Shown here one piece after another: positions 17,715-27,083 of a stretch of DNA of 64,000 nt. The DNA comes from Blattabacterium sp. (Cryptocercus kyebangensis). Its GTDB lineage: Bacteria > Bacteroidota > Bacteroidia > Flavobacteriales > Blattabacteriaceae. The notes under the pieces are model-generated. The model saw only the letters and a list, made by a program, of their open reading frames with translations. It ran no database searches and was not told where the DNA came from. Positions within the stretch are counted from its first letter, which is position 1. Each line of letters opens with the position of its first letter. A program made the translations under genes and the position numbers. Location of the stretch: positions 1 to 64,000 of the forward strand of contig NZ_CP029820.1 in NCBI RefSeq assembly GCF_003226855.1, read 5' to 3'.

Positions 17715-18974
17715 ATGAAAATATTAGAAATATTTAATATTCAATATGAATGGATTTTTTATGAATTTACTCACAATTTTTTTTTAAAAAAATGGAGTAG
17801 TATAGCCGTTATCATAATTGGTAAAATATTTCTATTTACTGGTTTATTAATTACTTTGGAATTTATTTTTAATAGGATAGTTCGTTTTATAGGAAGGAGA
17901 ATTATAAGTTCTACTCATTTTGTTTGGGATAATATATTATATGAAAATAAAGTTTTTGATAGTTTAGCTCATTTTTTTCCATTATCAATTGGATTTATTT
18001 TAATAAAACCATTTTTTAAAAACTATCCTAAAATTATTCTATATCTAGAAAAAATATTCGATATCTTATTTGTATTGATAATTTTACAATCTTTGATTAG
18101 AGTAGTTAATTCAATTATGAGAATTTCTACTAGTGAAAATAATCATCAAACCATTGCAGTACGTTCTTTTTCACAATTATTAAAAATAATATCAGTTATG
18201 TTTTGTGTTTTGGTTATTATTTCCATTTTAACAAAAAATGATCTTATTACGGTTCTTACTAGTTTAGGGGCTATAACAGCTATTGTTATACTAGTTTTTA
18301 GGGATACAATTTTAGGATTTGTATCCGGAGTACAGATGGCTTCCACTAAAATGATCAAAGTAGGGGATTGGATAGGAATTCATAAATACAGTATAGAAGG
18401 GACTGTTATAGAAATCAATTTAACTTCTGCTAAAATAGAAAATTTTGATAAAACTATTACAAGTGTCCCTACTTATGATCTTATATCTACAGCAGTAACT
18501 AATTTTGAGGTGATGCGTAAAAAAAATATACGTAGAATAAAAAGATCTATTTTATTTAGCATACAATCATTTCAGTTTTGTAATTCAGAAAGTTTAGAAA
18601 AATTCCAACATTTTTATTTGATAAAAAATTATATTCACAGAAAAAAAAAAGAAATAGAAATTTTCAATAAAGGTAAAAATATTGATCTTAATATAGATAT
18701 TAATGGAAGAAAATTAACTAATATTGGTATATTTCGTCAATATGCATTATCTTATCTACATCAACATCCTAAAATATCTCAATCGGAGACTTTGATGGTT
18801 AGACACTTAAATCCTACACCTTATGGTCTTCCTGTCGAATTATATTGTTTTACCAATACTTCTGAATCTATAAAATATGAACAAATACAAGCTAGTGTTT
18901 TTGATCATTTATTAACAGCCGCTAAAGAATTTAACTTAAAAGTAACACAAGTAACTACAAACCTTTATCCTTAA
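17715..18974 (+). CDS. MscS-family mechanosensitive ion channel
   Basis: Inner-membrane channel of the small-conductance mechanosensitive family, thought to release solutes on osmotic downshift. There are about five membrane helices in the first 215 residues, the pore-lining one near 175-205 with the glycine/alanine pattern LGAITAIVILVFRDTILGFVSG. The beta domain (GDWIGIHKYSIEGTVIEINLTSAKIENFD) and the cytoplasmic alpha/beta domain follow. At 419 residues, with its two central loops, it resembles the YbdG/MscM subgroup more than E. coli MscS. It is followed 11 bases later by pdxJ. No regulation is visible. Confidence 0.88.
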   Translation: MKILEIFNIQYEWIFYEFTHNFFLKKWSSIAVIIIGKIFLFTGLLITLEFIFNRIVRFIGRRIISSTHFVWDNILYENKVFDSLAHFFPLSIGFILIKPFFKNYPKIILYLEKIFDILFVLIILQSLIRVVNSIMRISTSENNHQTIAVRSFSQLLKIISVMFCVLVIISILTKNDLITVLTSLGAITAIVILVFRDTILGFVSGVQMASTKMIKVGDWIGIHKYSIEGTVIEINLTSAKIENFDKTITSVPTYDLISTAVTNFEVMRKKNIRRIKRSILFSIQSFQFCNSESLEKFQHFYLIKNYIHRKKKEIEIFNKGKNIDLNIDINGRKLTNIGIFRQYALSYLHQHPKISQSETLMVRHLNPTPYGLPVELYCFTNTSESIKYEQIQASVFDHLLTAAKEFNLKVTQVTTNLYP

Positions 18975-18985
18975 AAAAATAAAAT

Positions 18986-19720
18986 ATGGTAAAATTAAGT
19001 GTTAATTTAAATAAAATAGCAACATTAAGAAATGCAAGAGGAGGAAATATTCCAAATCTTTTACAAGTAGCGATAGATATTCAGAAATTTGGAGCAAAAG
19101 GGATTACTATTCATCCACGTCCTGATGAAAGACATATATCCTATAAGGATGTTTATGATATAAAATCTATTATTACAACTGAATTAAACATTGAAGGGAA
19201 TCCTATCAATAAATTCATGAAATTAGTATTGGATATTTTGCCAAATCAAGTAACATTAGTTCCTGATTCAGAAAATGTGATAACATCAAATTCCGGATGG
19301 AATACAATTCTTTATCAGGATTTATTAACTGAAAAAATTAATAAGTTGAAAGATCATGGAATTCGTACTTCTATATTTTTGGATCCAAATCCAAAATTAG
19401 TTTCATCTGCAGCTAATACAGGTGCCGATAGAATAGAGTTATATACTGAAAATTTTGCGATAGGATACGCCAATAAAAAATGGAATTGTATTAATCCTTA
19501 TATTATTACAGCGAAAGAAGCCATGAATCATCATTTATTAGTTAACGCTGGACATGATTTGAATTTAGAAAATATTTCTTTTCTAATTGAAAAAATTCCA
19601 AATATAGAAGAAGTATCTATAGGTCATTCCTTGATTAGCGATTCTCTTTACATGGGATTAGAAAATACAATTCAAACTTATTTAAAAAGAATTTATAAAG
19701 CTTGTAAAAAAAGTAAATAA
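18986..19720 (+). CDS. pdxJ: Pyridoxine 5'-phosphate synthase PdxJ
   Basis: TIM-barrel enzyme that condenses 1-deoxyxylulose 5-phosphate with 3-amino-2-oxopropyl phosphate to give pyridoxine 5'-phosphate. Conserved segments are SVNLNKIATLRNARGG at the N-terminus, ITIHPRPDERHI (phosphate and active-site residues, near 38-49), the IELYTENFA strand and VNAGHDLNLENI near the C-terminus. At 244 residues it is full length. The PLP-forming oxidase PdxH is encoded at 48.8 kb, so both ends of the DXP-dependent vitamin B6 branch are in this window. Confidence 0.95.
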   Translation: MVKLSVNLNKIATLRNARGGNIPNLLQVAIDIQKFGAKGITIHPRPDERHISYKDVYDIKSIITTELNIEGNPINKFMKLVLDILPNQVTLVPDSENVITSNSGWNTILYQDLLTEKINKLKDHGIRTSIFLDPNPKLVSSAANTGADRIELYTENFAIGYANKKWNCINPYIITAKEAMNHHLLVNAGHDLNLENISFLIEKIPNIEEVSIGHSLISDSLYMGLENTIQTYLKRIYKACKKSK

Positions 19721-19734
19721 CAGATTAAAAAATT

Positions 19735-20507
19735 ATGATTTTACATTCTAAAATTTTTGGAAATGGATTTCCAATATTAGTTTTTCATGGATTATTTGGT
19801 AATGGAAAAAATTGGATATCTTTTGCAAAAAAATTTTCTCAAAAATATCAAGTTCATTTACTGGATATTAGAAATCATGGAAAAAGTTTTTTTTCAAAAA
19901 AAATGGATTATGATCTTATATCAAAAGATATATTAGAATATATTCGTCATTATAATTTATTTAAAACGGTATTTATAGGTCATTCTATGGGAGGAAGAGC
20001 CGTTATGAAATTTTCCATGAATTATCCATTAATTCCTAAAAAAATTATAATTGTGGATATTAGCCCTAAGGCTTATTCTTCTAAATATTATAAAAATATT
20101 ATTCAAATATTAAAAAGTGTAAATTTTAATGTTATTAAAACTAGAAAAGATCTTGATCTTTTTTTAAAACCATTGATTCAAAATGTAGAAATTCGATCAT
20201 TTTTTTCCAAATGTACTTACAGAAAAAAAAACGGTAAATTATCTTTTTGTTTTTTCTTATTTGGAATTGAAAAAAATTATCATTCCTTAATTCATAAAGA
20301 AATTAAAGATGGTTGTTATAAACGTCCTGTACTATTTTTACGGGGGGAATATTCTGATTACATTCTTCCTAAGGATTTTTTTTTATAAAAAAATTATTTC
20401 CAAAAGCAAAAATTGTTACAGTGAAAAAATCCAAACATTGGGTTCATGTAGATAATTCTATAGATTTTTACAAAAAAGTATCTGATTTCTTAAACGAAAA
20501 AAAATAA
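19735..20507 (+). pseudogene. Alpha/beta hydrolase with a frameshift at a run of nine T
   Basis: Reads as a YbfF-like alpha/beta hydrolase: oxyanion segment FHGLFGNGKNW near residue 20 and nucleophile elbow GHSMGGRA near 83. The first frame stops at 20386-20388, just after nine T (20376-20384). In another frame the sequence continues to TAA 20505-20507 and supplies the missing end, including KHWVHVD with the expected catalytic His. Ten T (or seven) would join the halves. Either the gene has recently broken, or the full protein is made by polymerase slippage on the homopolymer, or this is a sequencing error. It sits 14 bases after pdxJ. Substrate unknown. Confidence 0.8.
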
Positions 20508-20527
20508 ATCCTAATTAGGATTTATTT
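20502..20527. terminator. 26-bp perfect palindrome downstream of the hydrolase
   Basis: AAATAAATCCTAA and TTAGGATTTATTT form a perfect palindrome that begins inside the hydrolase stop region; it folds as an 11-bp stem with an AATT loop. It ends the mscS-pdxJ-hydrolase group and precedes the aconitase gene. Because it is symmetric it could act on both strands, although both neighbours are on the plus strand. Confidence 0.5.
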
Positions 20528-20576
20528 CAAATAAATACTGCATAATTTCTAAATTTGCAAAAAAAAATCCCATATT

Positions 20577-22853
20577 ATGATCTTGGATATTAATATGATT
20601 CGAAGTTTTTATTCAAATTTAAAATTTAGAATTAGTAAAATTAGAAATAAAATAGGTCGTCCTATGAACTATTCTGAAAAGATTCTATATTCTCATGTTT
20701 CAAATGAAATAGATTTAGATAACCAATATTCTAAGGAATCTTATTTAAATTTTTTTCCGGATCGTCTAGCTATGCAAGATGCTACAGCACAAATGACCAT
20801 TCTTCAGTTTATGAAAACTGGAGAAAATAAAACGAAAATACCTACAACGGTACATTGCGATCATCTTATAAAATCTATAAATGGAGAAGAAGAAGATTTG
20901 AAGGAATCTATAAGAGAAAACCAAGAAATTTATGACTTTTTGAAATCAGCATCCTATAAATATGGAATAGGGTTTTGGAACCCTGGATCAGGAATTATTC
21001 ATCAAATTGTTTTAGAAAATTATGCTTTTCCTGGAGGAATGATGATTGGAACAGATTCTCATACTCCTAATGCTGGAGGATTAGGTATGTTAGCTATAGG
21101 GATAGGAGGAGCAGATGCCGTAGAGGTTATGTCTGGATCCTTTTTAGAATTAAAAATTCCTAAAATTATTGGAGTTTATTTAAAAGGGAATCTAAATGGG
21201 TGGTCTTCTCCTAAAGATGTAATATTAAAATTATCTGGAATTTTAGGTGTTTCAGGAGCTAAAGGTTTTATTATTGAATATTTTGGAGATGGAATAAAAA
21301 ACATTTCATGTACAGGTAAGGCTACTATATGTAACATGGGAGCTGAAGTTGGAGCTACTTCTTCTTTATTCCCATATGATTCAAAAATGAGAAATTTTTT
21401 GGATAAAAGCGGAAGAAAAGAAATATCTGAAATGGCGGACAAATTTAGCCAATTTTTAAAAGCAGATAGAGAAGTATATAAAAATCCATATAAATATTAT
21501 GATAAAATAATAGAAATTGATCTAAATGTATTAGAACCACATATTAATGGACCATTTACTCCTGATCGTTCTATTCCAATTTCTAAAATGAAAGAAGAAG
21601 TGGTCAAAAATAATTGGCCTATCAAAATAGAAGTAGGATTAATAGGCTCTTGTACAAATTCTTCTTATGAAGATCTATCCAAATCCATTTCTATTGTTAA
21701 ACAAGCGAAAAAAAAAAGATTAAAGATTTCTTCTGAATTCTTAATAACTCCAGGATCTGAAAAAGTATATCGTTTGATTAAAAAACAAGGATTTATTTCT
21801 ATTTTTCATAGTATAGGAGCCAAAGTATTTTCTAATTCTTGTGGTCCTTGTATTGGACAATGGAGTAGAAAAGGAAATAATAAAAAAAGGGAAAATACAA
21901 TTATTCATTCTTTTAATAGAAATTTTTCATCCAGAAATGATGGAAATCCTAAAACACATGCTTTTATAGCATCTCCTGAAATTGTTACTGCCTTAATTTT
22001 TTCCGGATATTTAACCTTTGATCCTAGAACAGATAAATTAAAAAATGAAATAGGAGAATATATAAAATTTGAAGAACCAAAATCTATAGATATGCCTATT
22101 TTTAAAAATTATAATTTAAAAGAATTAGGATACGAAAATCCAGAAAAAAATGGAAAAAATATATCTGTAAATATAAATCCAAAATCAAAAAGGATACAGC
22201 CTTTATCTGAATTTTCTTCTTGGAATAGAGAAGATTTATTAAATATTAGACTTTTAATAAAAGTAAAAGGAAAATGTACTACAGACCATATTTCCATGGC
22301 TGGTCCATGGCTTAAATATAGAGGTCATCTTGAGAAGATTTCTGAAAATTTATTGATTGGAGCTGTTAATGCTTTTAATAATAAAGTTAATGAAATAAAA
22401 AATATTGTTACAGGAAATTATGGAACAGTTCCTGATACTGCTAAATTTTATAAATTTAAAAATATTCCAACTTTAATCGTTGGAGATGAAAATTATGGAG
22501 AAGGATCTTCAAGAGAACATGCTGCTATGGAACCACGTTTTTTAGGAGTTCGTATAGTTCTTGTAAAATCTTTTTCCAGAATACATGAAACTAATTTAAA
22601 AAAACAAGGAATTTTAGCTTTAACTTTTTTTCATCCTTCCGATTATTATAAAATTCAAGAGGAGGATATTTTTCATTTCTATATAAAAGATTTTAGTCCT
22701 AAAAAAAGTATTGATGTAGAATTGATTCATAATAATGGAAATACAGAGATGATAAAAGTACAACATTCTTATAATAAAAGACAAATTCAATGGTTTATAT
22801 TTGGTTCTTTTTTAAATTTTATTCGAGAAAAAAATAAAAATAATTTTATATGA
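20577..22853 (+). CDS. acnA: Aconitate hydratase (aconitase, mitochondrial-like type)
   Basis: TCA-cycle enzyme interconverting citrate and isocitrate with a [4Fe-4S] cluster. The cluster ligands are Cys359 (GSCTNSSYED) and Cys422/Cys425 (NSCGPCIGQW). Other signatures are HCDHLIKS, GTDSHTPNAGGLG and the C-terminal swivel domain GDENYGEGSSREHAAMEPR. At 758 residues it is full length and of the roughly 755-residue mitochondrial-like class common in Bacteroidota, not AcnB; the symbol is therefore approximate. Its TGA overlaps the yidD ATG. Cluster supply would come from the Suf genes encoded 2 kb downstream. Confidence 0.94.
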   Translation: MILDINMIRSFYSNLKFRISKIRNKIGRPMNYSEKILYSHVSNEIDLDNQYSKESYLNFFPDRLAMQDATAQMTILQFMKTGENKTKIPTTVHCDHLIKSINGEEEDLKESIRENQEIYDFLKSASYKYGIGFWNPGSGIIHQIVLENYAFPGGMMIGTDSHTPNAGGLGMLAIGIGGADAVEVMSGSFLELKIPKIIGVYLKGNLNGWSSPKDVILKLSGILGVSGAKGFIIEYFGDGIKNISCTGKATICNMGAEVGATSSLFPYDSKMRNFLDKSGRKEISEMADKFSQFLKADREVYKNPYKYYDKIIEIDLNVLEPHINGPFTPDRSIPISKMKEEVVKNNWPIKIEVGLIGSCTNSSYEDLSKSISIVKQAKKKRLKISSEFLITPGSEKVYRLIKKQGFISIFHSIGAKVFSNSCGPCIGQWSRKGNNKKRENTIIHSFNRNFSSRNDGNPKTHAFIASPEIVTALIFSGYLTFDPRTDKLKNEIGEYIKFEEPKSIDMPIFKNYNLKELGYENPEKNGKNISVNINPKSKRIQPLSEFSSWNREDLLNIRLLIKVKGKCTTDHISMAGPWLKYRGHLEKISENLLIGAVNAFNNKVNEIKNIVTGNYGTVPDTAKFYKFKNIPTLIVGDENYGEGSSREHAAMEPRFLGVRIVLVKSFSRIHETNLKKQGILALTFFHPSDYYKIQEEDIFHFYIKDFSPKKSIDVELIHNNGNTEMIKVQHSYNKRQIQWFIFGSFLNFIREKNKNNFI

Positions 22854-23068
22854 ATATTATCCATATTTTTTTATTAAAAAGCATTCGAATTTATCAAATA
22901 GGAATATCTCCATGGATAGGTAAAAATTGCAGATATATACCAACTTGTTCCAATTATATGATTCAATCTTTAACAAAGTATAGTCTTTTTAAAGCTATTT
23001 TAATAAGTTTGAAAAGAATTTTTAGATGTAACCCATGGGGTAATTCAGGATACGATCCTATAAAATAA
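22850..23068 (+). CDS. yidD: YidD membrane protein insertion efficiency factor
   Basis: Small (72-residue) peripheral membrane protein thought to assist YidC-mediated insertion. The family pattern is complete: YQIGISPWIGKNCRYIPTCS with the paired cysteines, then IFRCNPWGNSGYDPI at the C-terminus. In many bacteria yidD lies in rpmH-rnpA-yidD-yidC. Here it has been separated from rpmH (at 35.4 kb) and is coupled to the aconitase stop by a 4-base overlap. Confidence 0.93.
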   Translation: MNIIHIFLLKSIRIYQIGISPWIGKNCRYIPTCSNYMIQSLTKYSLFKAILISLKRIFRCNPWGNSGYDPIK

Positions 23069-23073
23069 AAATT

Positions 23074-23943
23074 ATGTTAAAATATATTAATTGGGATCCC
23101 ATTCATAAATTTATTTTATGGAAAGATTTCTCTATCCATATTTATAGTTTAATGTTTTTCCTATCTTTCGTAATAGGATGGTATATTATGAAATATATTT
23201 ATAGGATAGAAAAGATCCATCAAAAGTATTTGGATTCTTTATTGGTATATACAGTTTTAGGAACTATTATAGGAGCAAGATTAGGACAGATATTTTTTTA
23301 TGACATTTCATATTTTTCGGATCATTGGATAGAAGCTTTTTTTCCTGTAAAAGAAAATTCTTCTAAATTAGGAATAATAAAAGGTTATGAATTTATTGGA
23401 TATAGAGGATTATCTAGTCATGGAGCAACTGTAGGAATTATTTTATCTATTTTTTTTTATAATAAAAAAAAACTTAAAAAATCCTTTTTTTGGATATGTG
23501 ATAGATTATGTATTGTAGCTACATTATCTGCTGTTTTTATAAGAATTGGAAATTTTTTCAATTCTGAAATTGTAGGAAGACCATGCAATTCCTCGTTACC
23601 TTGGTCCGTAAAATTTTTACAAATGGATACAGGATATGGAGAGATAGTTCCTAGGCATCCAACTCAGATATATGAATCTATTGTTTATTTTTTCATTTTT
23701 TTATTTTTATGTTTTTTATATAGAAAAAAAAATATTAGGAATATTACTGGATATATATCTGGAATTTTTTTTATTTTACTTTGGTCTTCTCGGTTTTTAT
23801 TAGAATTTATGAAAGAACCACAAGGAGATGAAATTATAAATATGTACTCTCTAAATACTGGACAATGGCTTAGTCTACCATGCATTATTTTTGGAATATT
23901 TATTCTTTATTTTTCTAGGAAAAAGAAACGTTTTCTTTCATGA
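23074..23943 (+). CDS. lgt: Phosphatidylglycerol-prolipoprotein diacylglyceryl transferase
   Basis: Polytopic inner-membrane enzyme for the first step of lipoprotein maturation, attaching diacylglycerol to the lipobox cysteine. About seven membrane helices are visible. The Lgt signature is clear: the GARLGQIFFYD segment near residues 68-78, the YRGLSSHGATVGII segment (His-containing, near 110-123) and the RIGNFFNSEIVGRPC loop near 157-171. At 289 residues it is full length. Its stop overlaps the start of the following DUF192 gene. It works upstream of Lnt (6.9 kb). Confidence 0.94.
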   Translation: MLKYINWDPIHKFILWKDFSIHIYSLMFFLSFVIGWYIMKYIYRIEKIHQKYLDSLLVYTVLGTIIGARLGQIFFYDISYFSDHWIEAFFPVKENSSKLGIIKGYEFIGYRGLSSHGATVGIILSIFFYNKKKLKKSFFWICDRLCIVATLSAVFIRIGNFFNSEIVGRPCNSSLPWSVKFLQMDTGYGEIVPRHPTQIYESIVYFFIFLFLCFLYRKKNIRNITGYISGIFFILLWSSRFLLEFMKEPQGDEIINMYSLNTGQWLSLPCIIFGIFILYFSRKKKRFLS

Positions 23944-24449
23944 AAAAAACAAAAATTTTATTTTTATTTATTTTATTTTTCTTTTCTTCTGAAAGAAGTG
24001 AAAATGAAGATTCCTTATTTTTTGATGTAGGAGATCAATTAGAGATTGAATTTTTAAAACATGGAGAATTGTATATGAAAAATGAAAACTTTTTTATAAA
24101 GAAAATTGATGTAGAATTAGCTAATAAAGATATAGAAATAAAAAATGGATTAATGTATAGATCTTTTCTAAAAGAAAATAGAGGAATGTTATTTTTTTTA
24201 ACCAATAAAGAAGAGATTCATAAAATAAATATGAAAAATATGCGAATTCCATTAGATATTGTTTATATTGATTATTTTAATACCGTCGTTTTTATAAATA
24301 AATTTGTTTATCCTATGAATAGAATAGAAGAACTTAATATTCCTAGAATAAAATATATTTTGGAAATCAATGCTGGAATGGCAGATAAGTGGGGAATAAA
24401 ACAAGGAACAACAAAAATTTTATTAACAAATACAGATAAAAAATATTGA
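23940..24449 (+). CDS. DUF192-family exported protein
   Basis: The N-terminus (residues 1-18: MKKTK, then a hydrophobic stretch) looks like a signal peptide or anchor without an obvious lipobox cysteine. Residues about 50-165 match the DUF192 fold, with ANKDIEIKNGLMYR, GMLFFLTN and an MKNMRIPLDIVYID stretch, the most conserved family block. The function of DUF192 proteins is not established. It overlaps lgt by four bases and ends just before a hairpin that separates it from the Suf operon. 169 residues, intact. Confidence 0.85.
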   Translation: MKKTKILFLFILFFFSSERSENEDSLFFDVGDQLEIEFLKHGELYMKNENFFIKKIDVELANKDIEIKNGLMYRSFLKENRGMLFFLTNKEEIHKINMKNMRIPLDIVYIDYFNTVVFINKFVYPMNRIEELNIPRIKYILEINAGMADKWGIKQGTTKILLTNTDKKY

Positions 24450-24461
24450 ATATTATTTAAC

Positions 24462-24482
24462 TTTAAATTTCAAAAATTTAAA
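24462..24482. terminator. A/T hairpin between the DUF192 gene and the suf operon
   Basis: TTTAAATTT and AAATTTAAA form a 9-bp inverted repeat around a CAA loop, starting 12 bases after the DUF192 stop. The stem has no G-C pairs, so it is weak, but the position supports a transcript boundary before the Suf genes. Confidence 0.35.
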
Positions 24483-24496
24483 AAATTATAATCATT

Positions 24497-24826
24497 ATGG
24501 TTTGTATATCTGATCAAGCTAAAAATAAATTGATTTCCATTATGAAAGAAGAAGGTCTTTCTAATGATTTTTCTTTCGTAAGATTTGGTGTTAAAAGTGG
24601 GGGATGTTCTGGATTATCCTATGAACTTACTTTTGATGAAAAAAAGAAAAAAGAAGATAAACTTTTTCAGTATGAAGGAATAAAAATATTAGTAGATGAA
24701 AATAGTTTTCCTTATTTAGTTGGAATAACATTAGAATACTCAGGAGGATTGAATGGAAAAGGATTTTACTTTAAAAATCCTAATGCTAAACATACTTGTG
24801 TATGTGGGAAAAGTTTTTCATCCTAA
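24497..24826 (+). CDS. sufA: A-type iron-sulfur carrier (SufA/IscA/ErpA-like)
   Basis: Carrier that receives an Fe-S cluster from the SufBCD scaffold and passes it to apoproteins. The three conserved cysteines are present: Cys37 in KSGGCSGLSY, and Cys101 and Cys103 in TCVCGKSF at the C-terminus. At 109 residues it is normal for the family. It leads sufB-sufC-sufD-sufS, with 15 bases to sufB. Bacteroidota often keep only one A-type carrier, so it may serve all targets; whether it is strictly SufA or ErpA-like cannot be told from sequence alone. Confidence 0.9.
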   Translation: MVCISDQAKNKLISIMKEEGLSNDFSFVRFGVKSGGCSGLSYELTFDEKKKKEDKLFQYEGIKILVDENSFPYLVGITLEYSGGLNGKGFYFKNPNAKHTCVCGKSFSS

Positions 24827-24841
24827 TTATATTTCTATTTT

Positions 24842-26278
24842 ATGAAAAAAAGGAATAAAATATTGGATAATTTTACTAGTTCTGAATATAAATATGGATT
24901 TTATACTCCAATAGAATCGGATAAAATTCCAGCAGGATTAGATGAAAATGTTATTCGAAAAATATCAGAAAAAAAAGAAGAACCAATATGGATGTTAAAT
25001 TGGAGGTTAGAATCCTATTCTATATGGAAAAAGATGAAAGAACCAAATTGGGCAAATATAAAATATGAAAAACCCAATTTTCAAGAAATAAGTTATTATT
25101 CTTCTCCAAAAGAAAAAATAGATCTAGATAATTTAAATAAAATGGATCCAGAATTATTAGATACATTTAATAAATTGGGAGTTCCTATAAAAAAAAATAT
25201 TTCTAGTATTGCTACAGATATAGTATTAGATTCCGTTTCTTTGGTTACTACATTTCAAAAAAAATTGGAGGATTATGGAATTATATTTTGTTCTATCAAT
25301 GATGCTTTGAAAAAGTTTCCAGATCTTGTGAAGAAATATTTAGGTACTGTAGTTTCAAAAAAAGATAATTTTTATGCCGCTCTTAATTCAGCTGTATTTT
25401 CAGATGGATCTTTTTGTTACGTCCCAAAGGGAATTCGATGTCCTATGGAATTGTCTACATACTTTCGTATTAATGAAAATGGAACTGGTCAATTTGAAAG
25501 AACTTTAATTATTGCAGATAAAGACTCTTATGTTAGTTATTTAGAAGGTTGCACAGCTCCACAAAGAAAAGAAAATCAATTACACGCTGCTGTAGTAGAA
25601 ATTATTGCTTTGGAAAATTCTGAGATTAAATATTCTACTGTTCAAAATTGGTTCCCTGGAAATAAAGAAGGTATAGGAGGTATTTTCAATTTTGTTACAA
25701 AACGTGGATTATGTGAAAAAAAAGCTAAAATATCTTGGATACAAGTAGAAATGGGGTCTTCTATTACTTGGAAATATCCATCTTGTATTCTAAAAGGAGA
25801 TTTTTCTATTGGTGAATTTTATTCTTTAGCCTTAACCAAAGATTTTCAACAAGCAGATACAGGGACTAAGATGATTCATATTGGAAAAGAAACGAAAAGT
25901 GTAATTATATCAAAGGGGATTTCTTCTGGAAAGTCTAAAAATAATTATAGAGGATTAGTTAAAATTTCTTCTAAAGCTATAAAATCACGTAATTATTCTC
26001 AATGTGATTCCTTATTAATAGGGAATAAATGTCAGGCACATACTTTTCCATATATAAATGTATATAATTCTAATTCTCAAGTAGAACACGAAGCTACTAC
26101 TTCAAAAATTGGAGAAGACCAAATTTTTTATTGTAATCAACGAGGAATTGATACAGAAAAAGCAATTTTTCTTATTATAAATGGTTTTAGTAATGAAGTT
26201 TTGAAAAAATTACCAATGGAATTTGCAGTGGAAGCTCAAAATCTTTTGGAAATTTCTTTAGAAGGATCTGTTGGGTAA
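24842..26278 (+). CDS. sufB: Fe-S cluster assembly scaffold SufB
   Basis: Beta-helix subunit of the SufBC2D scaffold complex on which Fe-S clusters are built. The conserved C-terminal half is intact: [19 protein letters not shown] near residue 238, the [12 protein letters not shown] block, and [18 protein letters not shown] followed by [23 protein letters not shown]. At 478 residues it is full length. The gene lies second in the Suf operon, 25 bases before sufC. Confidence 0.95.
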   Translation: MKKRNKILDNFTSSEYKYGFYTPIESDKIPAGLDENVIRKISEKKEEPIWMLNWRLESYSIWKKMKEPNWANIKYEKPNFQEISYYSSPKEKIDLDNLNKMDPELLDTFNKLGVPIKKNISSIATDIVLDSVSLVTTFQKKLEDYGIIFCSINDALKKFPDLVKKYLGTVVSKKDNFYAALNSAVFSDGSFCYVPKGIRCPMELSTYFRINENGTGQFERTLIIADKDSYVSYLEGCTAPQRKENQLHAAVVEIIALENSEIKYSTVQNWFPGNKEGIGGIFNFVTKRGLCEKKAKISWIQVEMGSSITWKYPSCILKGDFSIGEFYSLALTKDFQQADTGTKMIHIGKETKSVIISKGISSGKSKNNYRGLVKISSKAIKSRNYSQCDSLLIGNKCQAHTFPYINVYNSNSQVEHEATTSKIGEDQIFYCNQRGIDTEKAIFLIINGFSNEVLKKLPMEFAVEAQNLLEISLEGSVG

Positions 26279-26303
26279 TGAAAAAATATTTTAAACAACT
26301 TAT

Positions 26304-27074
26304 ATGTTGATTATAAATAATTTACATGTTTCTATAGAAGAAAAAAAAATTCTTAATGGAATTAATTTGAAAATTAATTCAGGAGAAATTCATGTAATTA
26401 TGGGACCTAATGGTTCTGGAAAAAGTACATTAGCTTCCGTTATTGCAGGAAAAAAAGAATATAATATAATTGAAGGAAATATTTTTTTTCAGAATAAAAA
26501 TTTAATGAATTTTTCTCCAGAAGAACGTGCCCATTTGGGAATTTTTTTATCTTTTCAACATCCAGTGGAAATACCAGGAATTTCTGTAATTAATTTTATT
26601 AAAACGGCTATTAATGCATCTCGTAAAGCAAGAGGATTAGATAAAATGCCCGCTAAAGAGATACTTTTTAAAATGAAAAAAAAATCTGTTCTTTTAAATA
26701 TTGAAAAAGATTTTTTTTATCGATCTTTAAATGAAGGATTTTCAGGAGGAGAAAAAAAAAGAAATGAAATATTTCAAATGTCTATGTTAAATCCCTTATT
26801 GTCTATTTTAGATGAAGTAGATTCAGGATTAGATATAGATTCATTACGTATTGTTTCAAAAGGAATTAATAAGTTAAAAAATAATAAAAATTCTATTTTA
26901 ATTATTACTCATTACAAGAGATTATTAGATTATTTATTTTCAGATTATATTATGCATGTTTTATATGATGGAAAAATAGTTAAATCCGGAAATAAACAAT
27001 TAGCTGATAAATTAGAAAAAGAAGGATATAATTGGGTTAAAAATGAAAAAAAAAAAAATTATTTGTCTAATTAA
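26304..27074 (+). CDS. sufC: Fe-S assembly ATPase SufC
   Basis: ABC-type ATPase of the SufBCD complex; its ATP cycle drives scaffold rearrangement. Walker A GPNGSGKST near residues 34-42, the Q-loop in LSFQHPVEIPG, the signature FSGGEKKRNEI near 146-156, and Walker B LSILDEVDSGLDID near 166-179. At 256 residues it is normal. The lysine-rich tail ends in a run of A that could be slip-prone, but the frame is intact. Confidence 0.95.
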   Translation: MLIINNLHVSIEEKKILNGINLKINSGEIHVIMGPNGSGKSTLASVIAGKKEYNIIEGNIFFQNKNLMNFSPEERAHLGIFLSFQHPVEIPGISVINFIKTAINASRKARGLDKMPAKEILFKMKKKSVLLNIEKDFFYRSLNEGFSGGEKKRNEIFQMSMLNPLLSILDEVDSGLDIDSLRIVSKGINKLKNNKNSILIITHYKRLLDYLFSDYIMHVLYDGKIVKSGNKQLADKLEKEGYNWVKNEKKKNYLSN

Positions 27075-27083
27075 TTAGATTCA

